Assembly (NCBI GenBank): GCA_018401745.1
Contig: JAGYJY010000015.1
Location: forward strand, 1 to 64,000
Direction: 5' to 3'
DNA from: Pirellulales bacterium
GTDB taxonomy: Bacteria; Planctomycetota; Planctomycetia; Pirellulales; UBA1268
Length of the DNA stretch: 64,000 nucleotides
Shown piece after piece: positions 45,299 through 53,242 of the stretch. Position 1 is the first letter of the stretch, and every line of letters starts with the position of its first letter. Under the pieces are notes generated by a model that did not search any database, was not told the origin of the DNA, and worked only from the letters and a program-made list of their open reading frames with translations. Both the position numbers and the translations under genes were made by a program.

Positions 45299-46830
45299 AT
45301 GGCATCGATCTGGCGGTTGACGGCGGCCTTGGCGGTTGGAGTGGTGTTCCTTGCTGGCTTTTCAGCGACGTCGCCCCGTGCTGACGCGGCTGAAGCAGAG
45401 GAGTTCGTTTCCATCTTCGACGGGACGACACTCGAGGGCTGGGAAGGCAAGAGCGAGTTCTGGTCGGTTGCCGACGGGGCGATCGTTGGCCAGACCACTG
45501 CCGAAAACCCCACTGACGGCAACACCTTCATCTTCTGGCGGCAGGGCGAGCTCGACGACTTCGAGCTCCGGCTCTCCTACCGCATCACCGGTGGCAACAG
45601 TGGTATTCAGTATCGCAGCCGCGACTTTGGCGACTTCGTCGCTGGCGGCTATCAGGCGGACATCGATTCTGGCACCACCTACTCCGGCATCAACTACGAG
45701 GAGCGAGGCCGGGGCATTCTCGTCACCCGTGGAAAGAGGATCGAGATCGCTGCCGACGGCACGAAGACTGAAGGCGAAGCGATCGGAGAGAGCGACACCC
45801 TGCAGGCCACCATCAAGCAGGGCGACTGGAACGACTACAGGATCGTCGCAGAGGGGCCGCGGCTGCGGCACTACATCAACGGGCAGTTGATGAGTGAAGT
45901 GATTGACCATCAGGAAGCCGCGCGGGCCGAGCAGGGCATCCTCGCCCTGCAGCTGCATGCTGGCCCGCCGATGAAAGTCGAGTTCAAAGACATCCGCCTC
46001 AAGCGGCTCTCGCTTGCCGACGGACGCAAGAAAGTAGTTTTCGTGGCGGGCCGCCCCAGCCACGCTCCGGGCGAACACGAGTTTCGGGCGGGCTCGCTGC
46101 TGATGGCAAAGTGCCTTGAGGAAAGCTGCCCACAGGTGGTCACCGCCGTCTACGGTGGCGGCTGGCCGACTGATCCAACCGCCTTCGACAACGCCGACGC
46201 GATCCACTTCTTCGCTGATGGCGGCGGCGGCCATCCGGTGATCCAGCGAAACCGGCTGACGGAGATCGCGGCCTTGGCGAAGCGGGGGTGGGCATCGCCT
46301 GCCTGCACTATGCGGTGGAGGTTCCGCCCGAAAAGGGAGGCGCTGAGTTTCTCGACATGATCGGTGGCTTCTTCGAGACCCACTGGTCGGTCAACCCACA
46401 CTGGATGCTCGCCTCGACGCAGCTCGCCGACGGCCATCCGATCACCCGGGGCGTGGAGCCCTTTGAGATTCAGGATGAGTGGTATTACCACATGCGATTT
46501 CGTGATGGCGATGACCGTGTTGTGCCGATCCTCACCGCTGTCCCTCCCGATGCCACCCGCGAGCGTCCCGACGGCCCCCACAGCAACAACCCAACCGTGC
46601 GGGCCAATAAGGGAGCTCGTGAGGTGCTCGCCTGGGCCTACGATCGCCCCGACGGCGGTCGGGGTTTCGGCTGCACCGGCGCCCACTTCCACCGCAACTT
46701 CAGCAGCGAGCAGTTTCGCAAACTGATCCTCAACGCCATTGTCTGGACAGCAGGCCTTGACGTGCCCGAGTCGGGGATCGTCTCGCAGATTTCAGACGAC
46801 GAACTCGCAGCGAACCTCGACCCCAAATAG
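45299..46830 (+). CDS. DUF1080-ThuA fusion protein, one frameshift
   Basis: About 510 codons. A signal peptide (LTAALAVGVVFLAGFSATSP), then a DUF1080 (3-keto-disaccharide hydrolase) domain: FVSIFDGTTLEGWEGKSEFW, GNSGIQYRSRDFGDFVAGGY, GDWNDYRIVAEGPRLRHYIN. From about residue 245 comes a ThuA-like GATase-fold domain (KKVVFVAGRPSHAPGEHEFR; then IACLHYAVEVPPEKGGAEFL, HPITRGVEPFEIQDEWYYHM). One base is missing in the G5 run 46284-46288. This fusion is common in planctomycetes and is linked to exported sugar breakdown. GGGAG lies 8 bases before the ATG. Confidence 0.85.
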
Positions 46831-46896
46831 CCAAACGGTTTCAACACCGTCAACGCATTTTCACCGACGCTTCGCACACCTCAAGGAGATAGGAAC

Positions 46897-47265
46897 ATGC
46901 CCACGCTCACCGTTGAAGGCATCGGCAGTTTTGAAGTCCCGGCCGGCAAACGGCTCGTCAACGCTCTGGTTGATGAGTGCGGCGTCGACCAGCTTCACGC
47001 CTGCGGTGGCCATGCCCGCTGCACCACCTGTCGCGTTGAGTTTGTCGAGGGTGAGCCTGCCAAGATCACCAAGGCAGAGCAGGATGTGCTTGAGGCAAAG
47101 GGGCTTGCTGGCACGCCTGGCGTGCGGCTCTCCTGCCAGATCCTCTGCGAAGGAGACATGACGGTGCGGGCGACGAGCCGGCTTGCTGGTTCCGGCCGAC
47201 AGGATGCGGGAGGCCGCCCTGCGGATCAGCTGCAGCCTGATCCGGCTGAATGGCTCGAGCGGTAA
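46897..47265 (+). CDS. Plant-type 2Fe-2S ferredoxin
   Basis: 122 residues. The binding loop LHACGGHARCTTCRVEFVEG has three of the four cysteines (C-x5-C-x2-C) and LSCQILCEGDMTV supplies the fourth. This is the beta-grasp (YfaE/chloroplast) type. The last 25 residues are a loose Gly/Pro-rich tail that runs toward the repeat region. It follows the DUF1080-ThuA gene by 66 bp on the same strand and could be co-transcribed, although no functional link is evident. Confidence 0.9.
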   Translation: MPTLTVEGIGSFEVPAGKRLVNALVDECGVDQLHACGGHARCTTCRVEFVEGEPAKITKAEQDVLEAKGLAGTPGVRLSCQILCEGDMTVRATSRLAGSGRQDAGGRPADQLQPDPAEWLER

Positions 47266-47272
47266 GAACGCT

Positions 47273-47820
47273 CGGGCCAAGCCCGGGCTGATTCGCCGAG
47301 CGCCCGGGGGGGCCGCTCGGGGTGAGCCCGGGCTGATGAGCCGAACGTCCGGGGTCGCTCGGGGTGAGCCCAGGCCGATTCGCCGAGCGTTCGCTTCGCC
47401 ATCCTGGCTTCGCTCACTCGTGCATTCTCGCTTTCGCCCTCCGGGCTGCGCTCGACTGCAAGGCCGGCTCATTCGGCCCGGGCTCACCCCTCGCTTACGG
47501 GTTTAAGGGCGGCCTGTCCGCCGCAGGAGCGGCGGTCAGCGGTCGTCAAAAACCTTGGCTTTTTGACCGGCCGCTCTAGCCTGCGAAGGCCAGGATGGCT
47601 TCGCAGGCGTGAAGCGAGTGCGCTCGACTGCAAGGCCGGCTCATTCGGCCCGGGCTCACCCCTCGCTTAAGGTTTGAAGCGAGACGGCCTGTCCGCCGCA
47701 GGAGCGGCGGTCAGCGGCCGGGGGGCGCGCAAGCGGGACGGGTCTTCGGGTGCCGCAGGCACCTCGGCTTCGCCGAGGCCGCTTCGCGGCCCGAGGACCC
47801 GTCCCGTTCCCTCACCCTTC
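47273..47820. repeat. Composite repeat locus: family C, three-hairpin (112-bp type) unit, family B
   Basis: From left to right: three copies of the 42-bp family C unit (about 47273-47400), its conserved tail ending GGCCCGGGCTCACCCCTCGC, one 112-bp-type three-hairpin unit at 47511-47618 (with GTCAAAAA-CCTTGGC-TTTTTGAC), a second partial tail and hairpin 1 (47619-47723), and a perfect family B cloverleaf at 47734-47806. It fills the convergent gap after the ferredoxin gene. Confidence 0.85.
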
Positions 47821-47825
47821 GCTCA

Positions 47826-47960
47826 TTGACAGAAAAGTGGAGGCTCGGCGGGTCGGCGAACGCTCGAGGAGCATAAAGGCCTATCTTGGCCAGCGACGAG
47901 ACTTTTGCCGCCTGCCGAGCCGGACCACCCGCGCGCGGTCTCCCTTCCACCCGCGCGCGG
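47826..47960. repeat. Family D repeat, copy 1
   Basis: Begins TTGACAGAA and continues GGAGGCTCGGCGGGTCGGCG, then AACGCTCGAGGAG. It ends CCGCCTGCCGAGCCGGACCA, followed by two CACCCGCGCGCGGTCTCC-like units. GGCTCGGC and GCCGAGCC form an inverted pair. The whole segment matches 60538-60700 closely. It lies just beyond the 3' end of the minus-strand TIM-barrel gene. Confidence 0.8.
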
Positions 47961-47970
47961 TCTCCTGTGC

Positions 47971-48810
47971 TCATTCTTCGTGCGACGTGGCTCTTTCCAG
48001 GAATGCGGCGGTGCGGGCGGCTTCTTCGGCCCAGCGGTGGGAGTGGCGGGGGAGTTCGGCGTGCAGGCCGCCGGTGTAGCCGGCCGACTGCAGGGCACGC
48101 AAGAGTGGGGGGAAGTCGATCACACCTGTCCCGAGCGGCAGATGCTCGTGGATGCAGGGCCGCATGTCGTCGAGGTGGACGTTCACGAGCTGCTCGGTGC
48201 GGTCGCGGAGCGTGTCGGCCAGCGGCCACTCCCCCATACACTCCATGTGGCCGAGGTCGATTGTCAGGCGGAGCTGCTCGGGGGTGCCTAGGCGGTCTCT
48301 CAGCTGATCGAAGCGGGTGAGGCTGTCGATAAACATGCCGGGCTCGGGCTCAAAGCCCAGCGGCATGCTGTGGCTGGCGGCATGGTCGAGCACCGGCTGG
48401 AGGCTCTCGGTCAGTCGATCCCAGAGCTCGCGTTCGCCGCCCGCATCGCGGACCACGCCGCTCCAGAGTGAGACGCAGGCAGCTTTGAGGTCTGCGGCGA
48501 GGTCGATCGCCCGGCAGAGAAAATCGATCCGCCGTCGGCAATCGTCGGGGCTCGTCGAGAGCAGCGTCGGCTCATGCTTGCGAAGCGGGTCGAGGAGATG
48601 GCGGGCACCCGTTTCCACCACGCAGGCCAGCGACCGTTCCTCGAGCACCTGCTGCCAGGCAGCCACCTCGCGAGCAAACCCGACGTCGTACGGGTTGAGC
48701 AGGTGACGGTCGGGGGTGATCGCGAGCGAACGGTAGCCGAGGTCGGCAAGGTGGCCTGCCGCAACAAGCGGATCACCGTCGATGCTGTTGGTGCTCCAGC
48801 CTGGGAGCAT
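47971..48810 (-). CDS. Sugar-phosphate isomerase/epimerase-like TIM-barrel protein
   Basis: 279 residues of the xylose-isomerase/AP-endonuclease-2 barrel fold. Metal-site candidates follow the family order: the Glu of LGFEPEPGMF, the Asp and His of LTIDLGHMECMGE, VNVHLDDMRPCIHEHLPLG (His/Asp), and the C-terminal Glu of GGLHAELPRHS. The N-terminus (STNSIDGDPLVAAGHLADLG) is also typical. It lies 36 bp downstream of a UbiA-family gene and two genes from another barrel, so a shared pathway is likely. Substrate unknown. Confidence 0.82.
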   Translation of the reverse strand: MLPGWSTNSIDGDPLVAAGHLADLGYRSLAITPDRHLLNPYDVGFAREVAAWQQVLEERSLACVVETGARHLLDPLRKHEPTLLSTSPDDCRRRIDFLCRAIDLAADLKAACVSLWSGVVRDAGGERELWDRLTESLQPVLDHAASHSMPLGFEPEPGMFIDSLTRFDQLRDRLGTPEQLRLTIDLGHMECMGEWPLADTLRDRTEQLVNVHLDDMRPCIHEHLPLGTGVIDFPPLLRALQSAGYTGGLHAELPRHSHRWAEEAARTAAFLERATSHEE

Positions 48811-48846
48811 GGCTTTTCCTCGCCGGTGGCTTGGAGCGGCAGACGA

Positions 48847-49803
48847 TCAGGTCGGTGGGATCAGCCGTCGGCCTGCCAGGAACGGAATCAGGAGCATGAA
48901 GGAGACAATCGCCCACGACTCGCCGCAGGGGGCCAGCACCAGCGCCGCATCGAGCGTGATGATCGACATGATCGCATTGCCCACTGCCCGCTGCACCAGC
49001 ACAGGCTGCCGGGAGATGATCCCCATCACACACCGATACACAACCGACGCTGTGAGCACCCCCCACAGCAGCAGCCAGTTGTCGAGACCGGCCCGAGCGA
49101 GCCAGAGTGAGCCCCCCTGCCCGACCAGCCAAACCGTGTAGCCCGCTGCAATCGCCAGCCCGCAGACCATCACCGCCGTCGACATCACCAGCCAGCGGCG
49201 GCTGCTGAGGGTCGCCTCGTAGCGGGCGAAGAGGGTGATACCCACGACGTAGATACCCATGCCGGCAACGGGCAGCCACTCTGCTGCTTCGTTGGGCCCG
49301 CCGGCTGCCGTCATGCCCAGCAGCCAGTTGAGGCTGCGGCAGCTTCCCATCACCAGCGGGCCTGCAGCGGTGGGCTTGGCATGGCGATCGTAGAGGTAGA
49401 CCGCCGCAGCGAGTGCCGCAGCAACGCCGGCGACTGCCGGATGCCCACTGAGGACCGCAGCGGTGATGCCCGCGGCCACACCACCTGCGGCTGTCAGCCA
49501 GCCCACAAATGCGGCCGTTGCCGGAGCGATCTGGCCACGTGGCAAAGGCCGTTCGGGCCGCTCCACAGCGTCGAGTTCCTGATCAAACACATCATTGAGC
49601 ACCATGCCCGCTGCATACAGCAGCAGCGAGGCTGCGGCGACGGCCCAGAAGGCTGCCGGCGGAGCCGCCACGCTCTCCGGCCGTGCAATCACCAGCCAGC
49701 CGGCCAGCACATCGGCAACGGCCGTGGCATGATTCGGCAGCCGCAGCAGCCGGAGCCAGGCGACCACCACGCTGCCGCGTTGCTGTGCCACCGCCGTGCT
49801 CAT
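48847..49803 (-). CDS. UbiA-family prenyltransferase-like membrane protein
   Basis: 318 residues with about eight helices. The first Asp-rich motif is GMVLNDVFDQELDAVERPER (N-D-x3-D-x4-D), as in UbiA enzymes that bind prenyl diphosphate through Mg2+. The second is AVYLYDRHAKPTAAGPLVMG, where only one Asp is conserved. Helices such as AAFWAVAAASLLLYAAG and WAIVSFMLLIPFLAG are clear. The gene sits between two TIM-barrel genes, overlapping the upstream one by ATGA. EboC-type UbiA proteins also lie beside TIM-barrel genes, but other Ebo genes are missing here. Confidence 0.82.
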   Translation of the reverse strand: MSTAVAQQRGSVVVAWLRLLRLPNHATAVADVLAGWLVIARPESVAAPPAAFWAVAAASLLLYAAGMVLNDVFDQELDAVERPERPLPRGQIAPATAAFVGWLTAAGGVAAGITAAVLSGHPAVAGVAAALAAAVYLYDRHAKPTAAGPLVMGSCRSLNWLLGMTAAGGPNEAAEWLPVAGMGIYVVGITLFARYEATLSSRRWLVMSTAVMVCGLAIAAGYTVWLVGQGGSLWLARAGLDNWLLLWGVLTASVVYRCVMGIISRQPVLVQRAVGNAIMSIITLDAALVLAPCGESWAIVSFMLLIPFLAGRRLIPPT

Positions 49804-50672
49804 GAACCGACCGTCTCCACGATGCCGAGCAGATACTCGCGGGCGGCGCGGGCGGCCTCATCAGGCCGATCGCGATAGGGATAGAGCTCAACGGTCACCC
49901 ATAACTCTGGCGTGTGGGCAGCGATCGCGGCAAGCACGCCCGCGAAGTCGATGGCCCCCTCTCCCGGCACCAGATGATGATGCACCCGCGTGGCGGCGAT
50001 ATCCTCCACGTGGTAGTGGCGGGTGTGCTTCACGAGCTGCGGAATCCAGCTCGCGGGGTCGTCTTCCACGCAGTAGGCATGACCGACATCAAAGTTCAGG
50101 CCGAGCGACGGATGGTCCACCCGCTCGGCAAACTCAAGAAACTGCTCAAACGTCTCGATCAGCAGGCCAGGCTCTGGCTCGACCAGCAGGGCCACCTCGG
50201 TTTCCGCAGCCACCTCCAGCACCGGCATGATCTCTTCGTAGAAGATGTCCGTTGCCTCGGCCCGCGTCTGCCCCGGCTGAATCTCGCCACCCGGCTCCGT
50301 CGAGATCGACGACGCTCCCAGGTCTGCGGCAAGCCGCAGGGCCCGCTTGGTGTGCTCGCGGCGAATCGCCCGGTAGTGCGGATCGGGATCGGTCCAGCCC
50401 GGATGCCAGTAGGGCTGCCTGGGGTCCGCGACTGCGTTCATCATGAACGCATTGATGTTGGAGATGACGAGGCCGTGCTTCGCCAGGCTCTGGCGAATCG
50501 CTTCCTTCTGCACGTCGAGCAGACCCGCCGGCCAGGCATGGGGCACATCGGCGAGCAGTTCGATGCCGGCATAGCCAAGCCCCGCCACCTGAGCGATCGC
50601 AGAGTCGACCGTCACGTCGAGGTAGGCGTTGGAACTGAAAGCAAGCCGGCTGGCGAAATCGTCACGATTCAA
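49800..50672 (-). CDS. Sugar-phosphate isomerase/epimerase-like TIM-barrel protein
   Basis: 290 residues, a second xylose-isomerase-like barrel. It begins RLAFSSNAYLDVTVDSAIAQ and GLGYAGIELLADVPHAW. Metal-site candidates are the Glu of VALLVEPEPGLLIE, the Asp and His of LGLNFDVGHAYCVEDD, the HYHVEDIAATRVHHHLVPGE stretch, and the Glu of VTVELYPYRD. The set resembles a divalent-metal sugar isomerase or epimerase. First gene of the three-gene unit; the ATGA overlap with the UbiA gene implies coupled translation. Confidence 0.82.
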   Translation of the reverse strand: MNRDDFASRLAFSSNAYLDVTVDSAIAQVAGLGYAGIELLADVPHAWPAGLLDVQKEAIRQSLAKHGLVISNINAFMMNAVADPRQPYWHPGWTDPDPHYRAIRREHTKRALRLAADLGASSISTEPGGEIQPGQTRAEATDIFYEEIMPVLEVAAETEVALLVEPEPGLLIETFEQFLEFAERVDHPSLGLNFDVGHAYCVEDDPASWIPQLVKHTRHYHVEDIAATRVHHHLVPGEGAIDFAGVLAAIAAHTPELWVTVELYPYRDRPDEAARAAREYLLGIVETVGS

Positions 50673-50756
50673 GGAAAGTCCCCCTCAATACCAAGTGTCT
50701 CGGTGCGTTCAGAGTCTACCTTTCCCAGGACTTGCGACCATGCCTCGCGGCTGTTT

Positions 50757-50930
50757 CCCTGTGGGCCGCTCGGGGTGAGCCCGGGGCCGCCCCTCCGGAC
50801 GCTCGCTGCGGGCCCTCCAGGCCCTCGCTCGCTCGGAGATCCGCTTCGCTTCGGCCCTCCGGGCGTCGCTCGCTCCTCTACGCCGGAGGGTCAGCCCCGG
50901 GCTCACCCCTCGCTTACGGGTTTTAAGGAC
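50757..50930. repeat. Divergent family C-like inverted repeat
   Basis: GGGCCGCTCGGGGTGAGCCC near 50760 and GCCCCGGGCTCACCCCTCGC near 50894 are the two arms seen in family C, with a different interior rich in GCTCGCTCGG and GGCCCTCCAGG hairpins. It leads straight into the 112-bp array. Confidence 0.7.
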
Positions 50931-51306
50931 GGCCTGTCCGCCGCAGGAAGCGGCGGCCTGCGGCCGGTCAGAAACCTTGGCTTTCTGACTGGTCGCGTTA
51001 GCCTGCGAAGGCCAGGAAGGCTTCGCAGGCGTGAAGCGAGCCGGCCTGTCCGCCGCAGGAAGCGGCGGCCTGCGGCCGGTCAGAAACCTTGGCTTTCTGA
51101 CTGGTCGCGTTAGCCTGCGAAGGCCAGGAAGGCTTCGCAGGCGTGAAGCGAGCCGGCCTGTCCGCCGCAGGAAGCGGCGACCTGCGGCCGGTCAGAAACC
51201 TTGGCTTTCTGACTGGTCGCGTTAGCCTGCGAAGGTCAAGAAGGCTTCGCAGGCGTGAAGCGAGCCGGCCTGTCCGCCGCAGGAAGCGGCGGCCTGCGGC
51301 CGGTCA
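50931..51306. repeat. 112-bp tandem array of three-hairpin units (3.3 copies)
   Basis: GGCCTGTCCGCCGCAGGAAG recurs at 50931, 51043, 51155 and 51267, exactly 112 bases apart, with only a few substitutions. Each unit holds CCGC-type hairpin 1, GTCAGAAA-CCTTGGC-TTTCTGAC, and CCTGCGAAG-GCCAGGAAGG-CTTCGCAGG. The fourth copy stops after hairpin 1. As 112 is not a multiple of three, the open frames that cross it change register in each unit and are not genes. Confidence 0.93.
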
Positions 51307-51314
51307 GGGATTGA

Positions 51315-51475
51315 ACGGGACGGGTCTTCGGGTGCCGGAGGCGGATTGAACGGGACGGGTCTTCGGGTGCCGGAGGCACCTCGGCAAAGCCGAGGCCGCT
51401 TTGCGGCCCGAGGACCCGTCCCGCTTGCGCGTGTATCCGCTTTGCGGCCCGAGGACCCATCCCGCTTGCGGGTGT
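51315..51475. repeat. Family B cloverleaf repeats (one full, two partial)
   Basis: The full copy is 51351-51423, with arms CGGGACGGGTCTTCGGG and CCCGAGGACCCGTCCCG and three inner hairpins. A left-arm fragment lies at 51316-51341 and a right-arm fragment at about 51430-51456. Together with the array before it, this fills the gap before the ABC permease 3' end. Confidence 0.85.
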
Positions 51476-51543
51476 ATCTCCCGGGCGTCGCTTGCGCATG
51501 GAGGCCTGAGGGTCCCCGGGACGCTGCCGTGAAGCTGCTCTGC

Positions 51544-52362
51544 TTAGCTTGAGGCGCTGCGGTATCTGTTGATGGCGGCCTGGAAGGTGAGGCGGGAGAG
51601 GCCGAGCATGACAGCGGCAGCCACAACGGCGGCGATGATCAGTCGCACGTCGCCGGTGCCGATGGGGAGCGCCAGGCTGCGGGCCGGCACGTTGACCACG
51701 AGCAGGATCGGCAGCACGAAGGTGCAAACCATCCGCAGAGGTCCGCCCCACGGCCCCGTGTAGATCTCAGCGGGATAGCGAGAAAAGTTGGTGATGTAGA
51801 ACCAGAAGTCGTAGAGGCCTTGGTTGCGACCCATCAGGATCGTGGCGGCGGCGAGCATCACGATGAAGCCGTAGAGAATCGCCACACCGCAGGCGAGCAT
51901 CAACGGGTAGAGCACCCAGGCGGCAGTCGTTGGCGCGGTGTCGAGTCTCGACACACCCCAGGCGACGAGGGCTACGCCCACGAGCCCATTGGCGAAGGCA
52001 GAAAACTTGACTCGATGCATCGAGAGCAGAAACTGGGCATCGATCGGCTTCACCAGCGTGGTGTCGAGACCGCCGGTGCGGACCATCTCGGCAAACTCTT
52101 CAGCGCTCGGCATGAAAAAGGCCTGCACAATCGCGTTGATGATCAGGCCTGTGCCGAGAAACACGAAGAACGGTGGCTTCGTCCAGCCGCTGCCCGCACC
52201 GATTTCCGAGGTGTAGGAAAACACCAGCAGGTAGAAGGCGATGTTCATCGCCATCCAGCCGAGGCTCGTCACGCACTCAAGCACAAAGTTGAGGCGAAAC
52301 GTCATGTCGCGAATAAGGCTGGCCACGACGAAGGTGCCGAAGATCTGGAAGTAGCGAACCAT
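51544..52362 (-). CDS. ABC-2 type transporter permease (first of two)
   Basis: About 272 residues with six predicted helices (for example SLGWMAMNIAFYLLVFSY, FFVFLGTGLIINAIVQAFF, WVLYPLMLACGVAILYGFIV, IIAAVVAAAVMLGLSRL). GLDTTLVKPIDAQFLLSMHR is the coupling region typical of the COG3694-like permeases. The ATG at 52362 has GGAGG upstream and lies 7 bp after the neighbouring stop, which is better than a TTG at 52380. With the next two genes it forms a complete exporter. Confidence 0.85.
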   Translation of the reverse strand: MVRYFQIFGTFVVASLIRDMTFRLNFVLECVTSLGWMAMNIAFYLLVFSYTSEIGAGSGWTKPPFFVFLGTGLIINAIVQAFFMPSAEEFAEMVRTGGLDTTLVKPIDAQFLLSMHRVKFSAFANGLVGVALVAWGVSRLDTAPTTAAWVLYPLMLACGVAILYGFIVMLAAATILMGRNQGLYDFWFYITNFSRYPAEIYTGPWGGPLRMVCTFVLPILLVVNVPARSLALPIGTGDVRLIIAAVVAAAVMLGLSRLTFQAAINRYRSASS

Positions 52363-52369
52363 CGCCTGC

Positions 52370-53242
52370 TCAGCCTCCAAACGCGCTGTAGCGGCGGGTG
52401 CCGCGGAGGAAGGCGATCCGGCAGGCGACCGCGGCGACCACCACCCACACCGCTTCTACCAGCAGCCCGGAGACCAGCTCCTGGCCTTGGATCTTCCCCA
52501 GCCAAACCGCACAGGGGAAATACGCCGTGTACTGAAACGGCAGCAGCTGCACGAGATCTCCGAGGCTGTAGCCGGAGCTTGAGAGCGTGATCGAGTCGAG
52601 CATGTCTAGGGGAAACATGTGCCCGGAGAGCAGATACTGAGCGAGCATGTAGACAAAGATCAGGCTGGAGACTTCGAGCACCCAGAAGCCGAGCATGCCG
52701 AGGGTTGCTTCCAGAAAAAATCCCAGCAGAAACGACATCACGAGCGTGGCCAGGAAGGCCGCGATCGTGGGCACCTCCGGCAGCGGCGGAAAGAACCCTC
52801 GACAGAGGAAAAACATCAGCCCGAAGGGAGCCGCCGCGATGGCAAAGTAGACGAGCTTGTGGGCGACGCGGGCTGCCATCAGGAAGCCGACGTAGTCGAT
52901 CGGCTGCACGAGATACTTCTTCACCGAGCCGTCGCGAACGCTGCGGGCGATGCCACCGGCAAGCCCGGGCATGCTCGAGAACGACCGGGCCATCATCGTC
53001 AGCAGGTAGTAGGCGACGAAGTCGTTGCGGGAATAGCCCGCAATCAACTCGGAGCCGGCCGCGGAAAAGACGGCCGTCCAGAGGAAGATCTGTGTCACGA
53101 TCGGCAGAAACCGAAACAGCGTGCCGACGAAGAAGTCGCCGCGATGCGCCAGCCTGTCTGCCACGTTGATCGAGAGCATCGTGGTCCAGCCGTGCCAGCT
53201 CGGCAGCAGCTGCTGCCACGAGAACGTCGCCATGCCGCTCAT
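52370..53242 (-). CDS. ABC-2 type transporter permease (second of two)
   Basis: 290 residues with six predicted helices (LFRFLPIVTQIFLWTAVF, KLVYFAIAAAPFGLMFFL, FLATLVMSFLLGFFLEATLG, LVEAVWVVVAAVACRIAFL). GSVKKYLVQPIDYVGFLMAA is the conserved cytoplasmic loop of COG4587-like permeases. It begins in a 4-bp overlap with the ATPase gene. The two permeases are homologous in layout and probably form a heterodimer. Cargo unknown. Confidence 0.85.
   Translation of the reverse strand: MSGMATFSWQQLLPSWHGWTTMLSINVADRLAHRGDFFVGTLFRFLPIVTQIFLWTAVFSAAGSELIAGYSRNDFVAYYLLTMMARSFSSMPGLAGGIARSVRDGSVKKYLVQPIDYVGFLMAARVAHKLVYFAIAAAPFGLMFFLCRGFFPPLPEVPTIAAFLATLVMSFLLGFFLEATLGMLGFWVLEVSSLIFVYMLAQYLLSGHMFPLDMLDSITLSSSGYSLGDLVQLLPFQYTAYFPCAVWLGKIQGQELVSGLLVEAVWVVVAAVACRIAFLRGTRRYSAFGG

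Noticed and set aside
47273-47820. Composite repeats as an insertion sequence
   Set aside because: No transposase gene or target-site duplication is visible, and the modules vary in copy number and content.
47971-50672. Naming the operon as an ebo cluster
   Set aside because: Only a UbiA protein and TIM barrels match; the TatD-like, dehydroquinate-synthase-like and phosphatase genes are not present.
49914-51113. Long plus-strand open frame across the TIM-barrel gene and repeats
   Set aside because: It is antisense to a clear TIM-barrel gene and then reads through tandem repeats; high GC makes such frames common.
50931-51306. Repeat array that could be taken for a CRISPR
   Set aside because: The 112-bp units are directly adjacent and near-identical throughout, with no unique spacers and no cas genes in the window.
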